From Candidatus Solibacter usitatus (GTDB lineage Bacteria; Acidobacteriota; Terriglobia; Bryobacterales; Bryobacteraceae), in NCBI GenBank assembly GCA_016213245.1, contig JACRBC010000143.1, positions 1 through 46,321 of the forward strand: DNA of 46,321 bases. Reading direction: 5' to 3'. How positions within the stretch are numbered: the first letter of the stretch is position 1; the number at the start of each line of letters is the position of its first letter. The notes under the pieces are model-generated. The model did no database searches. It had not been told where the DNA came from and saw nothing but the letters and a program-made list of their open reading frames with translations. The position numbers and the translations under genes were made by a program. Below are positions 8,248 through 15,770 of the stretch, in pieces.

Positions 8248-10746
8248 TTACCGCTGCATGGCGGAGTATTCCGACTCCAGCCGCAGTTGCTCGCCGGGCT
8301 TCAGCCTGCGCTTGGGCGACCACACGCTCATCGTCACGCGGCTGGAGTTCTTGGCCGAAAAGGCCAGCGTGGCGCGGTCGGCCTGCTCGGGCGGAAAGGC
8401 GTGCACCAATGTGAGCCCGGAGGGCGCGTGCACGGCGCGCCACTCACCGGCAGGGCGCTGGCCGCTCGGGTAGTTCTCCTCGCCCGCGGGTTGCCCGTCC
8501 GGCTCGATCAACTTCTTCCGAACGCCCTTTCCGTCCACGGCGCGAAACTCGACTACAGCATCCTCCAGCGGACCGGGGGCGCCGTCGAACTGCGACTGGA
8601 GCGTGACGTCGATTGGATCGGCTCCGCCGTTTTCCACCACAGTCTCGGTCTGGAGCCGCGCCTCATCGCCAGCCAGGCGGAGCAGGCGTCGCAGCCGCAG
8701 CCCGTTGGGGCTGGTCCCCACGAGCGTCAACGCAGCACCGCCGGACTCCGAGGACACCTCCCAGCGCACCGGGTAGGCCGGCGCATTGACGAAATCGGCA
8801 TAAGCCGAGACGCTGAGCCCGCTCCGGCCGGGGTAGTTCATCTCGACCGGGACGGGCTGGTTGAGCAGTTCCCTCTGCGTGCGCTGGTCGATGATGCTGA
8901 TCACCCGCCCGTTCAGTTCGGGCACAACCAGGACCTTCAGCGCGGCGTTCTTGAGCGTGACCACCGGATGGGATTTCAGGCTGTCGAGGAACTGCTTGGA
9001 ATACATCTCCTTGGGCCCGTCTTCCCCGAGGTGCCGGATGCCGGCTCTCTCGGCATCGGCGAGGAAGAGGTTGAAGCGCCCCGATAGAGAGTCCAGCCCG
9101 CGCGGCTCATAACGGCCGTCCCGCACCACGAATTGCTGATCGCGGCGCAGTTCGAGATAGCGCAGGGACATCTGCGCGATGAGCACATGGCGGCGCGTGG
9201 CGTCGTCATCGGCGGCGGCCATCGCCTGCGTCAACAGTCTGTTGGCCTGAGCCAGTTGTGCGCCGGCGAAGGCCGGCGCGCGGCAGCACCACCAGTGCTG
9301 GCCTTCGCCCTGCGGCGCGGGACGCGCCATGTTGCGCACCAGTTCGAGGTAGGCGCGCATGGGCTGGGCCGCCTTGCCGTAGTAGACATCATGAAACTCG
9401 TCGACGGCCTTCCAGACGTCGCTCTTCGAGTTCCAGAGTAGCCTGGCGATGACGTAAGCCCGCAGCGCGCCGTCCGAGCTTCCGGCGGCGTAGGCGCCCT
9501 GCATGAACAGTCCGGCCACGCCGTGGCGTTTGTACATGGGAACGTCGGCAGCCAGTTCGTCGAAGTCCGGAACCGGCAGCAGGAAGTGCGAGAAGTTGGC
9601 GTTGTAGTGCCAGACGTAGACGTTGCTGGTGATTCTGGTCCACGCCTTCAGGTTGTTCACGATATAGGCGTTGTGCGGGCACTTCTCGTAGGGGTGGGCG
9701 TTGCAGGCGCCGATGGGACACATCCGGACGCGGACGTTCCGCCGCGGCCGCGTCACCGCGGGAGGCGTCTCGGAATAGAAGTAGGCCAGCGTGTCGATGA
9801 GCTTGTCCGGGTGCGGCTTCCCAACCGCTTCGGCCACGGCATTGACGTAGCGCAGCAGCGGGCCGGCCGCCGAGCCGCCCTCCTCCTGCTCCACCCGGCG
9901 GCAGTTGTCGCACTCGCATTGGCCGCCGTAGTCGTTCTGCGAGACCGAAAAGATGGTGGCCTCGGGGTGCTGCTTGATCCAGCCGAGCACCGCGCCGATG
10001 CTGATGCGCAGCACATCGGGGTTGGTGAGGCACAACTGGGCCTGCTCGCCCCGGCGCTTGCCGTCGATCAGGGAGAAGTACTCGGGATGGTCCTTGAAAT
10101 ACTTGTCCGGCGGAACAATCGAGTAAAAGCTGTGCACGAAGGGGAAGTACTGGATCTTGCCACCCGTGGAATCGTCCAGCGCGCTGGATTGACCATTGGT
10201 CTTGTTCCGGGCCGCCCAGTCCTTGTCGAAGGCCTCGCCCATGTAGACCTCCCGATACTCGAAATCGGGCGTCTGCGTCTCATCGAGCGGCGGAACCTTG
10301 AGCGATGAAATCTTGGGGATGCGGGCGGCGTCCGGGGCCACCCACCGGCAGCCGAGCTTTTCCAGGAACGCGTAGACGCCGTACATGGTGCCGCGCTGGC
10401 GGCCTCCGGCGATCACCAGGTGCTTGCCGGCGGTCTTGAGCGCGAAGCCCTCATGGCCCAGCTTGTCGAAGGGAACGCTGAGCCGGAGCCGGTCGGTGAT
10501 CCGGTTACGGCCCAACAGAATCAGGTTGCCCTTGGCGCCGGCGGAGTCGTCGACCACCTCGAAGCGGGCGCCGGTGATCTGGTTGAGGAAGGTCTGCAAC
10601 TCGGAGGCGGCGCGCAGCTCCGACGGAGAAGCCTCCTTCGCTCTGACGATGGTGTAGGTGGTGCGGCCGTTCGCGGCCAGCGTCAGCGTGGCGGGGCGGC
10701 CGTAGGCCAGCAGGCCCGCGACGGCCGTTAGTATGAGGCGCTTCAT
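8248..10746 (-). CDS. DUF4838 family secreted glycoside-hydrolase-like protein
   Basis: An 832-residue protein with an N-terminal signal sequence (MKRLILTAVAGLLAYG). Residues about 30-135 resemble the alpha-glucuronidase-type N-terminal domain (ASELQTFLNQITGARFEVVDD, YGVYAFLEKLGCRWVAP). A central barrel-like DUF4838 region follows, with FSVSQNDYGGQCECDNCRR and YFYSETPP. The C-terminal 250 residues look like a beta-rich sugar-binding module. The family is thought to act on polysaccharides; the substrate here is unknown. A CECDNC cluster could bind a metal or form disulfides. The gene follows the glycosyltransferase on the same strand with a 13-bp gap, so the two may be co-transcribed. The 161 bp downstream hold nothing I recognise. 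Confidence 0.85.
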   Translation of the reverse strand: MKRLILTAVAGLLAYGRPATLTLAANGRTTYTIVRAKEASPSELRAASELQTFLNQITGARFEVVDDSAGAKGNLILLGRNRITDRLRLSVPFDKLGHEGFALKTAGKHLVIAGGRQRGTMYGVYAFLEKLGCRWVAPDAARIPKISSLKVPPLDETQTPDFEYREVYMGEAFDKDWAARNKTNGQSSALDDSTGGKIQYFPFVHSFYSIVPPDKYFKDHPEYFSLIDGKRRGEQAQLCLTNPDVLRISIGAVLGWIKQHPEATIFSVSQNDYGGQCECDNCRRVEQEEGGSAAGPLLRYVNAVAEAVGKPHPDKLIDTLAYFYSETPPAVTRPRRNVRVRMCPIGACNAHPYEKCPHNAYIVNNLKAWTRITSNVYVWHYNANFSHFLLPVPDFDELAADVPMYKRHGVAGLFMQGAYAAGSSDGALRAYVIARLLWNSKSDVWKAVDEFHDVYYGKAAQPMRAYLELVRNMARPAPQGEGQHWWCCRAPAFAGAQLAQANRLLTQAMAAADDDATRRHVLIAQMSLRYLELRRDQQFVVRDGRYEPRGLDSLSGRFNLFLADAERAGIRHLGEDGPKEMYSKQFLDSLKSHPVVTLKNAALKVLVVPELNGRVISIIDQRTQRELLNQPVPVEMNYPGRSGLSVSAYADFVNAPAYPVRWEVSSESGGAALTLVGTSPNGLRLRRLLRLAGDEARLQTETVVENGGADPIDVTLQSQFDGAPGPLEDAVVEFRAVDGKGVRKKLIEPDGQPAGEENYPSGQRPAGEWRAVHAPSGLTLVHAFPPEQADRATLAFSAKNSSRVTMSVWSPKRRLKPGEQLRLESEYSAMQR

Positions 10747-10759
10747 CAGGACCCTTATT

Positions 10760-11512
10760 CTACTGCCGCGACGTGGACCGGCGCGATGCCGAGGCCAGCC
10801 GCAGCCGCAGGATCGTGGTCAGGATCACCCAGCCGGCGCGAAGGCTGGCCCGCAGGTTGCCGGAGACCTTGTTGACGCCGGCCGCGCGGCAACGGTAAGT
10901 GACGGGGACCTCAAGGACGGAGATGCGCTCTTCCAGCGCCCGGACCTGCATCTCGACGGTCCAGCCGTAATTCCGGTCGCGCATGTGGAGACGCCGCAAA
11001 GCGTCCACAGTGATGGCCCGGAACGGGCCAAGATCGCTGTAGCGATGGCCATAGAGCAGCCGGATGAAGGTGGTGGCGACGAGGTTGCCGAATGCCTGGT
11101 GCGGCAGCAGCGCGCCCGCTTCGGCGCGGCCCAGCGTACGGGAGCCAAGGACCAATGCGGCCCGGCCATCCACGATCGGCTGGAGCAGGAGGCGCGTTTC
11201 GGCGGGGTCCTCGCTGCCGTCGGCCTGCAGGAACACGACGATCGCGGTATCCGGAGGCAGCGCGGCCAGCGCCTTGAGGCAGGCCCCGCCGTAGCCGCGC
11301 CGCGGCTCGAAAACGACCGTCGCGCCGTGCTGGAGCGCCACCGCGGCGGTCGAGTCCGACGAGCCGTTGTCGGCGACAATCACCTGCTGGAACAGCCCCG
11401 GAGGCAGCGCCATGAGCGTGCGGCTAAGCACCGGCTCTTCGTTCAGCGCCGGGATCACCAATGTGACTTTAGGACTGGAACTTCCCGCCATTGCGCCGCA
11501 CGCTTCGGCCAT
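10760..11512 (-). CDS. family 2 glycosyltransferase (DPM1-like)
   Basis: A 250-residue GT-A fold enzyme: VTLVIPALNEEPVLSRTL at the nucleotide-sugar site, VIVADNGSSDST, then FLQADGSEDP supplying the metal-binding acidic pair, and a DLGPFRAI segment typical of polyprenyl-phosphate sugar transferases. It probably transfers a sugar to a lipid carrier or glycan; donor and acceptor are not evident. No C-terminal membrane segment is seen, unlike some relatives. Two ATG starts are possible, 11512 and 11491. The second begins MAGSSSPKVTLVIP and leaves more room for the divergent lepB promoter. It lies 13 bp before the DUF4838 gene on the same strand. Confidence 0.9.
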   Translation of the reverse strand: MAEACGAMAGSSSPKVTLVIPALNEEPVLSRTLMALPPGLFQQVIVADNGSSDSTAAVALQHGATVVFEPRRGYGGACLKALAALPPDTAIVVFLQADGSEDPAETRLLLQPIVDGRAALVLGSRTLGRAEAGALLPHQAFGNLVATTFIRLLYGHRYSDLGPFRAITVDALRRLHMRDRNYGWTVEMQVRALEERISVLEVPVTYRCRAAGVNKVSGNLRASLRAGWVILTTILRLRLASASRRSTSRQ

Positions 11513-11550
11513 GTTTCAATCATGGCATCTCCCGGCGGGCGCCGAACACG

Positions 11551-12069
11551 ATGTGGAAACAAGCTGGATTCTGGTTGCGCGACCTGACGCTGTCGATGCT
11601 CATCGCGCTGGTGGTCATTCTGTTCCTGTACCAGCCGGTGAAGGTGGAGGGCACCAGCATGATGCCCGCGCTCAGCAACGACGAGCGCGTATTCATCAAT
11701 AAGTTCGTCTACAAGCTGGGCCTGGGCGAGGTCGAACGCGGCGACACGGTGGTGTTCTGGTATCCCGGGGACCCGACCAAGTCCTACATCAAACGCGTGA
11801 TCGGGAAGCCTGGGGATATGGTCGAGGTGCGGCAGGGCGCCGTGTATCTGAACGGGGCCATATTGGACGAACCCTACGTACCGGAGGAGTTTCGCGACCG
11901 CGGTTCGATGGCGCCGCTGCGCGTCCCGGCCGGCCAGTACTTCGTCCTTGGGGATCACCGCAGTTCCTCCAACGACAGCCGAAACTGGGGCCCGGTGCCG
12001 CGTGGCGCCATCTACGGCAAGGCCGTATTCGCCTACTGGCCTCCCGAGCGCGTGGGCGTGGTGCGCTGA
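11551..12069 (+). CDS. lepB: signal peptidase I
   Basis: Cleaves signal peptides from exported proteins at the outer face of the inner membrane. With the ATG at 11551 the protein has 172 residues: a short cytoplasmic N-terminus (MWKQAGFWLRD), one membrane helix (about 12-27), the box EGTSMMPAL with nucleophile S36, SYIKRVIGKPGD with general-base K81, and GDHRSSSNDSRNWG near the C-terminus. An upstream in-frame start at 11491 would add 20 residues rich in Arg and Cys and overlap the glycosyltransferase start, so it is less likely. The gene ends convergently with the DUF2905 gene, overlapping it by 37 bp. Confidence 0.94.
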   Translation: MWKQAGFWLRDLTLSMLIALVVILFLYQPVKVEGTSMMPALSNDERVFINKFVYKLGLGEVERGDTVVFWYPGDPTKSYIKRVIGKPGDMVEVRQGAVYLNGAILDEPYVPEEFRDRGSMAPLRVPAGQYFVLGDHRSSSNDSRNWGPVPRGAIYGKAVFAYWPPERVGVVR

Positions 12070-12299
12070 GGGGGCTCACCGCCGGCGGAAGAGCAGACCA
12101 GCACCGAAAGCGCCAAACTCAGCAACAGGCAGGTGACCACCGGAAAGTAAAAGGTGGAGTTGCGCCCCCTGATGACGATGTCGCCCGGCAGGTGGCCCAG
12201 CCGGAACGGCAGGCGCGCCGAGAGCAGCAGCAGCAGCCCGGCGGCTAACAGGGCGGCGCCGGCGAGCATCAGGATGCGGGCCACGGCGGGCACGGACAT
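12033..12299 (-). CDS. DUF2905 small membrane protein
   Basis: An 88-residue protein with two membrane helices (about 8-28 and 52-70) around the loop LPFRLGHLPGDIVIRGRNSTFYFPV, the hallmark of DUF2905. The function of the family is unknown. The ATG at 12299 is the natural start. The same frame stays open upstream as far as 13544, but that extension crosses a structured noncoding region and shows no protein-like composition, so I exclude it. The 3' end overlaps lepB (opposite strand). A candidate large RNA is transcribed away from it, starting about 190 bp upstream. Confidence 0.82.
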   Translation of the reverse strand: MSVPAVARILMLAGAALLAAGLLLLLSARLPFRLGHLPGDIVIRGRNSTFYFPVVTCLLLSLALSVLVCSSAGGEPPQRTTPTRSGGQ

Positions 12300-12456
12300 T
12301 GTTCCAGCATAGCGCTCCGGGAGCGCCGCCGAGTGGGAGAACAAATCCGGTGACGCACGTTTTATGCACAGACAATCCACAGAGGGCGTCCTGCAAGCGA
12401 TTGATTCTAAGGGAAATAAAGATTGAGGAAGAGAGCCGCCGGAGTGCATTTTTCCT

Positions 12457-12485
12457 TTGACTGCAAACCGCAAGTGATGCATATT
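12457..12485 (+). promoter_or_regulatory. sigma70-like promoter of the candidate large RNA
   Basis: TTGACT (12457-12462, 5 of 6 to consensus), a 17-bp spacer and CATATT (12480-12485, 4 of 6). The predicted start of transcription is near 12491-12493, exactly at the 5' strand of the helix that closes the RNA. No plus-strand protein gene follows before the terminators at 13089-13146. Confidence 0.6.
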
Positions 12486-12490
12486 GGACG

Positions 12491-13096
12491 TGGTTCCAAG
12501 AGGTTCACGGAACGGCGAGCCAAAGGGAATGTAGCGGATCCGGAACGGTGATCCGCCGGCGCTGAGACTAAAAGATCCGCCGGTGGGGAGCGAAGGGAGA
12601 TCGGGCATTTCTGGAGGTAAGCCTTCTGTTCGGCAAGCTTGTCTGGGCGCTTTGATCCTGAGGGGCGGCAATCCCGAAGGGGAGCGACGGGCGAGTTGAG
12701 CCGGCGGAAGTGGCGTTGAGCCTGTGGGCAACGGGTTCTGGTTGAAGAACTCCCCGGATGTTCTCGAGATATTCCGAGGAGGGAGACCAGGACGGACCGG
12801 GTTCATGGGGACGGCGTCATGGGACTGAAAAGGTAGGGCAGGAGCTTTGACCCCGCCTTGGCCCGCCCGGCAACGGGTTGGTCGATGTGGGTGAGCGAAA
12901 GGTCGCCTTGAGGTTCCGGCTTCGCACTGGCGATCCAGCCGGCGCGCCGCGTTGCTTTGAAGCGCCAGCGGGCAAATCCCGCAGGTGTGGAGTGACGTGG
13001 TGAGAGCGCCCGGAAAGCCGGATGTGACATGCTCAAGCCTGGCATGCAGGCTGGGGAGCGAGCTGACTCCGAGGGTCACTTGGAACCATTTTTTTT
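12491..13096 (+). ncRNA. candidate large structured noncoding RNA (about 600 nt)
   Basis: No credible protein gene lies between 12300 and 13162. On the plus strand TGGTTCCAAG (12491-12500) pairs perfectly with CTTGGAACCA (13079-13088). That 10-bp helix begins at the start site predicted from the upstream promoter and is followed directly by eight T (13089-13096). Inside are many local helices: 12534-12540 with 12550-12556; 12556-12561 with 12578-12583; 12733-12739 with 12746-12752; a GNRA hairpin CCCG-GCAA-CGGG at 12866-12877; a 10-bp bulged hairpin at 12916-12942; 12968-12972 with 12978-12982; 13036-13041 with 13047-13052. GGGGAGCGA occurs three times. This design (own promoter, ends paired, ornate interior) is that of large RNAs such as OLE, GOLLD and ROOL, but I do not recognise the sequence as any of them. 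Function is unknown. Helices were found by eye, without covariation support. Confidence 0.6.
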
Positions 13097-13146
13097 CGCT
13101 CCCGGGCAGAGGCACAACTCCACCTCCCCGCCGGAGCGTTTTTTTT
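13097..13146 (+). terminator. Rho-independent terminator downstream of the large RNA
   Basis: CGCTCCCGG (13097-13105) pairs with CCGGAGCG (13131-13138) as 8 bp with one bulged C, followed by eight T (13139-13146). It stands behind the first T8 tract (13089-13096), making a tandem terminator on the plus strand. GGCACAA in its loop (13111-13117) can pair with TTGTGCC (13145-13151) to form a pseudoknot. The U-tracts face plus, so it does not serve the minus-strand gene that ends at 13163. Confidence 0.7.
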
Positions 13147-13162
13147 GTGCCTGCTGCCGCCC

Positions 13163-13576
13163 TCAAACGTCGTGCAGTTCCTGGTAGTCGGAGTGAGGCG
13201 CCGAGTACGGGGCCGCCTCGCCGGCCGGGCGCACGTACTTCTCGCGCCTCGGCCGCCAACTGACGAAGTTGCGGCGGCAGGGGTCGCAGCGCCAGCGGTA
13301 CCAGCCCAGCCAGACCTTGAGATCCATCCAGAGATCGCCGTGGTAATACTTGGGGTCCCAGGTGGAGAGATCCATGCGGAAGCAGCGAGGACAGCGGGCG
13401 AAGGCGGAGGCGCGGGCGCCCATGGGACGGATGACGAAGCGCAGCCGGCAGGAGTTGCAGCGGAATGCGTAAAAGCCCAGCAGCGCCAGCAACCGCTCGC
13501 GCAAGCCACGCATCCGCGTGGTTCGAACATCGGATGAATCGCACTCCGGACAGCGGGCGATTCCCTGTCTGGCCAA
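13163..13576 (-). CDS. double zinc-ribbon protein of unknown function
   Basis: A 137-residue cytoplasmic-looking protein with two copies of a CxxC...CxxC zinc ribbon: CPEC (residues 9-12) with CNSC about 30 residues later, and CPRC with CDPC near residues 64-100. Each second CxxC lies in an aromatic, basic context (AFRCNSCRLRF, RWRCDPCRRNF). The duplicated pattern suggests internal duplication and a metal-bound structural or nucleic-acid-binding role; no enzyme motif is seen. It ends 17 bp from the terminator of the large RNA, which runs towards it. It may belong to a minus-strand series with the aminotransferase and HipA-like genes further along, but the latter are transcribed from their own upstream side. 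Confidence 0.75.
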   Translation of the reverse strand: MARQGIARCPECDSSDVRTTRMRGLRERLLALLGFYAFRCNSCRLRFVIRPMGARASAFARCPRCFRMDLSTWDPKYYHGDLWMDLKVWLGWYRWRCDPCRRNFVSWRPRREKYVRPAGEAAPYSAPHSDYQELHDV

Positions 13577-13615
13577 CCTACTCCTCCGGCTGTTGATTTG
13601 CCTGCTAGGCGTAGT

Positions 13616-14497
13616 TTATCCCAAAGTGGCCGGCGATGCGCGGCGCGGTGCGCGGGCGGCGTAGTCCTCCTGCCAGGCGTGGAAAGCCGCCGCCAGCGCG
13701 GCCCTCACCCGGTCGCACGACTTGATGGCAAGGCCCTCGACATGGGAGACAGGCAGAAGGTCGCGCGTGGTGGAGGTGATGAACAGGCCGTCGGCGTTCT
13801 CAAGGTCGTCCAGCGTCAGCGGGCGCTCGACCACGCGGACGCCGGGTACGCGGATCACCTCCAGCAGCAGTTCGCGCGTGATGCCCGGCAGGCACCCGGA
13901 GGTGAGCGGCGGCGTGGCCGCGGTGTCGCCGAAGACGGCGAAGATGTTGGCCGAGGTGCACTCGCTCACCTCGCCGTGCTCATTGAGCAGGACCACTTCG
14001 TCCTGCCCGCGAAGATGGGCCTCCTCGTACCAGACCAGGTTCATGGCCCAGGAAGTAGTCTTGGCGCCGGAAAAGAGGCTTTCGGCGTGGCGGGCGTTGG
14101 GGACGATGCCCAGCCGCGCGCTCGAACCCCACTGGCTGCGGGCGGCGGTGAAGGCGACCAGGTCGGCATCCTGAGCGGTGGGCGGGCCGGCCCACATCGT
14201 GCCGCTGTTGCGCACCACCAGCACGCGCAGGGTGGCGTCGTAGTCCTGGTTGGCGGCAACGAGCGAGAGCAAGATCTTTTCCAGTTCAGGCGGCGTCCAC
14301 GGGAAGGGAATGCGCAGCAGGTCGGCGTCTTTCCTCATGCGCGCCCAATGGCGGTCGAAGGCAAACAAAACGCCGCTGGAGATTTTGATGGTGGAGAAGA
14401 TTCCCCAACCGGAAAAGAGGCCCACCTGGCCCGGCGCCAGGCACAACTCACCGGCCGGGCGGATCTGCCCATTGTGAAGGATCAGGGGGCGAATCAC
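13616..14497 (-). CDS. class IV PLP aminotransferase (BCAT / aminodeoxychorismate lyase family)
   Basis: A 293-residue fold-type IV PLP enzyme when started at the GTG at 14497 (VIRPLILHNGQI). Features are GLFSGWGIFSTIKI near the N-terminus, RMRKDADLLRIP, the lysine region GAKTTSWAMNLV, and the phosphate-binding stretch DEVVLLNEHGEVSECTSANIF, followed by LPGITRELLLE. These fit branched-chain aminotransferase, D-amino acid aminotransferase or 4-amino-4-deoxychorismate lyase; the sequence alone does not separate them. A longer frame reaches back to 14599 but would run into the upstream gene, which ends at 14520, so the GTG start is preferred. The 22-bp gap suggests co-transcription with the HipA-like gene. 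Confidence 0.85.
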   Translation of the reverse strand: MIRPLILHNGQIRPAGELCLAPGQVGLFSGWGIFSTIKISSGVLFAFDRHWARMRKDADLLRIPFPWTPPELEKILLSLVAANQDYDATLRVLVVRNSGTMWAGPPTAQDADLVAFTAARSQWGSSARLGIVPNARHAESLFSGAKTTSWAMNLVWYEEAHLRGQDEVVLLNEHGEVSECTSANIFAVFGDTAATPPLTSGCLPGITRELLLEVIRVPGVRVVERPLTLDDLENADGLFITSTTRDLLPVSHVEGLAIKSCDRVRAALAAAFHAWQEDYAARAPRRASPATLG

Positions 14498-14519
14498 TGT
14501 CCCAGTGTAGCCAAAGCGG

Positions 14520-15353
14520 TCAACGCCAGTTGGGGAAGAGGTGCGGGCGGGCGCGCACCGTGGCCAGCAACAGATCGGGGATGCGCCGGCGGCGCTCAAA
14601 CAGGCGCTCGATCAGCCGTTCGAACTCGGCTTCCTCGCCGCTGATCCAGTCCGGCGGCATCAGCCGCAGAATCTCGTCGCCGGCCGACGGCGAACAATGG
14701 CAGGCGCGATCCAGCCACGGCTGGAAGTCGTCCAGCGAGCGCACCGGTTCGTACACCAGGGGACGGAAGTAGAGGCCCTGCAGCGGAGAATCGTTGAAGG
14801 TCCAGTGCGGGCCGTCGAAGACGTAGCCGTGGTCGACCATCTGGGCGATAAAGCCCTTGCGATTCGGCTCGGCGCCGGGCATGTTCAGCCACTGGCGGAT
14901 GCGGCGGCGGAAGAAGATCGCCTGGCGCGAGTCCGAGTTGGCCGTCCACTTGTCGAAGACCAGCGCGCCCAGGAAGTCCGGCAGGTTGACGACGGAGGCC
15001 AGCAGCGTGTCCGGCAGATAGTCGTACACGGCGTCGGTGTGCGGGTTGCCGGGAAAGGCCGAGCCGAAGTGCCAGCCCGGCGAGACGGGGGCGCGGCCCG
15101 GGCCGAGCTGGTAACAGACTCCGGACTCGGCGGCCAGAAACTCGCCGGAAAGGGAGATGATCCGCACATCGGGCGCCGAGATCTGTAGCGAGCGCAGCAG
15201 CACCGCCGCCGTCCATTCATTGGCCAGGATGCGCCGGTGCTGGGGATTGTCGAAGAACTTGGTGACGTAGAAATTGCCGTCGTCGCCGGCAAGCAGGTGG
15301 GCCTGCGCGCCGCCGCGCATCTTTCTTTCGAGGCGCGTCGCGTGGACCGGCAT
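14520..15353 (-). CDS. HipA-like kinase family protein
   Basis: A 277-residue protein resembling the stand-alone HipA-like kinase family. Visible landmarks are FYVTKFFDNPQHRRILANEW (nucleotide-binding lobe), SLSGEFLAAESG, DTLLASVVNLPDFLGALVFDKWTANSDSRQ (catalytic-loop-like DKW...NSD) and QMVDHGYVFDGPHW (second acidic metal-binding element). No HipB-type HTH antitoxin lies next to it, so a classical toxin-antitoxin role is not supported. Such solitary proteins are common in acidobacteria with no firm function. The downstream neighbour is the class IV aminotransferase, 22 bp away and probably in the same transcript. Confidence 0.75.
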   Translation of the reverse strand: MPVHATRLERKMRGGAQAHLLAGDDGNFYVTKFFDNPQHRRILANEWTAAVLLRSLQISAPDVRIISLSGEFLAAESGVCYQLGPGRAPVSPGWHFGSAFPGNPHTDAVYDYLPDTLLASVVNLPDFLGALVFDKWTANSDSRQAIFFRRRIRQWLNMPGAEPNRKGFIAQMVDHGYVFDGPHWTFNDSPLQGLYFRPLVYEPVRSLDDFQPWLDRACHCSPSAGDEILRLMPPDWISGEEAEFERLIERLFERRRRIPDLLLATVRARPHLFPNWR

Positions 15354-15443
15354 GGGTGGGTAGACTGGAGAGGCGAATGCCGCGCCGCCCCATCTGATTT
15401 AGTGGGGCCGGCCGGCCATCATTCTCAAGGAGAGATTGGAAGC

Positions 15444-15656
15444 ATGGAAGACGACGCGAAGCAGGGTGGAGCGGCGAAGGGGAAAAACGAAGTGGCGCTG
15501 GAGCTGATGAAGTTCATCGCCACCTCCACTGGTTACGGCCGCGGGACGCAGGCCGTCGGGTTCGCCGGCAAGGGCGCCCGCACGCCGGAGGAGCAGGTGG
15601 ACGCGCTGCTGGAACTGTTCGAGCGCTGCCGCGGAGCGGTCGGAAAAGGCGCCTGA
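15444..15656 (+). CDS. small hypothetical protein
   Basis: A 70-residue soluble protein, acidic and lysine-rich at the N-terminus (MEDDAKQGGAAKGKNEVALE), then a compact helical stretch (LELMKFIATSTGYG) and a C-terminal helix (EEQVDALLELFERCRGAVGK). AAGGAGA at 15428-15434 provides a ribosome site upstream of the ATG at 15444, which decides this start over the longer open frame. No family is recognised. The N-terminal helix plus a TPEEQVDALLELFERC end looks like a small adaptor or regulator. It is flanked downstream by a GC hairpin. Confidence 0.6.
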   Translation: MEDDAKQGGAAKGKNEVALELMKFIATSTGYGRGTQAVGFAGKGARTPEEQVDALLELFERCRGAVGKGA

Positions 15657-15678
15657 GAAAGGCCGCCTGAAAAAGTCA

Positions 15679-15699
15679 GGGCGCCCGCAAGGGGCGCCC
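15679..15699. terminator. GC-rich hairpin between convergent genes
   Basis: GGGCGCCC (15679-15686), loop GCAAG, GGGCGCCC (15692-15699): a perfect 8-bp stem located between the small plus-strand gene ending at 15656 and the minus-strand gene ending at 15771. No U-tract follows on either side, so it may act as a transcript-end stabiliser or a weak bidirectional terminator. Confidence 0.5.
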
Positions 15700-15770
15700 C
15701 ACTGAACATCAGGCTGCTTTCAGCCGCACACACGGGCCCGCCGCTCGATAGGCGGCGGCGGTCAGGTCGG

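Noticed and set aside
12491-13096. Group I/II intron, RNase P RNA, tmRNA or HEARO as identity of the RNA
   Set aside because: I found no GUGYG start or domain V-like hairpin, no GAGGAAAGUC or ACAGAA RNase P core, no tRNA-like ends, and no IscB-type ORF. A computed search could overturn this.
12033-13544. Minus-strand open frame of 503 codons across the noncoding region
   Set aside because: Only its last 88 codons (DUF2905) are protein-like. The rest crosses hairpins, a terminator and a real gene in another frame, and has no domain-like composition.
14498-14599. Longer N-terminus for the class IV aminotransferase
   Set aside because: It would overlap the upstream HipA-like gene and adds Cys/Pro-rich sequence not seen in the family.
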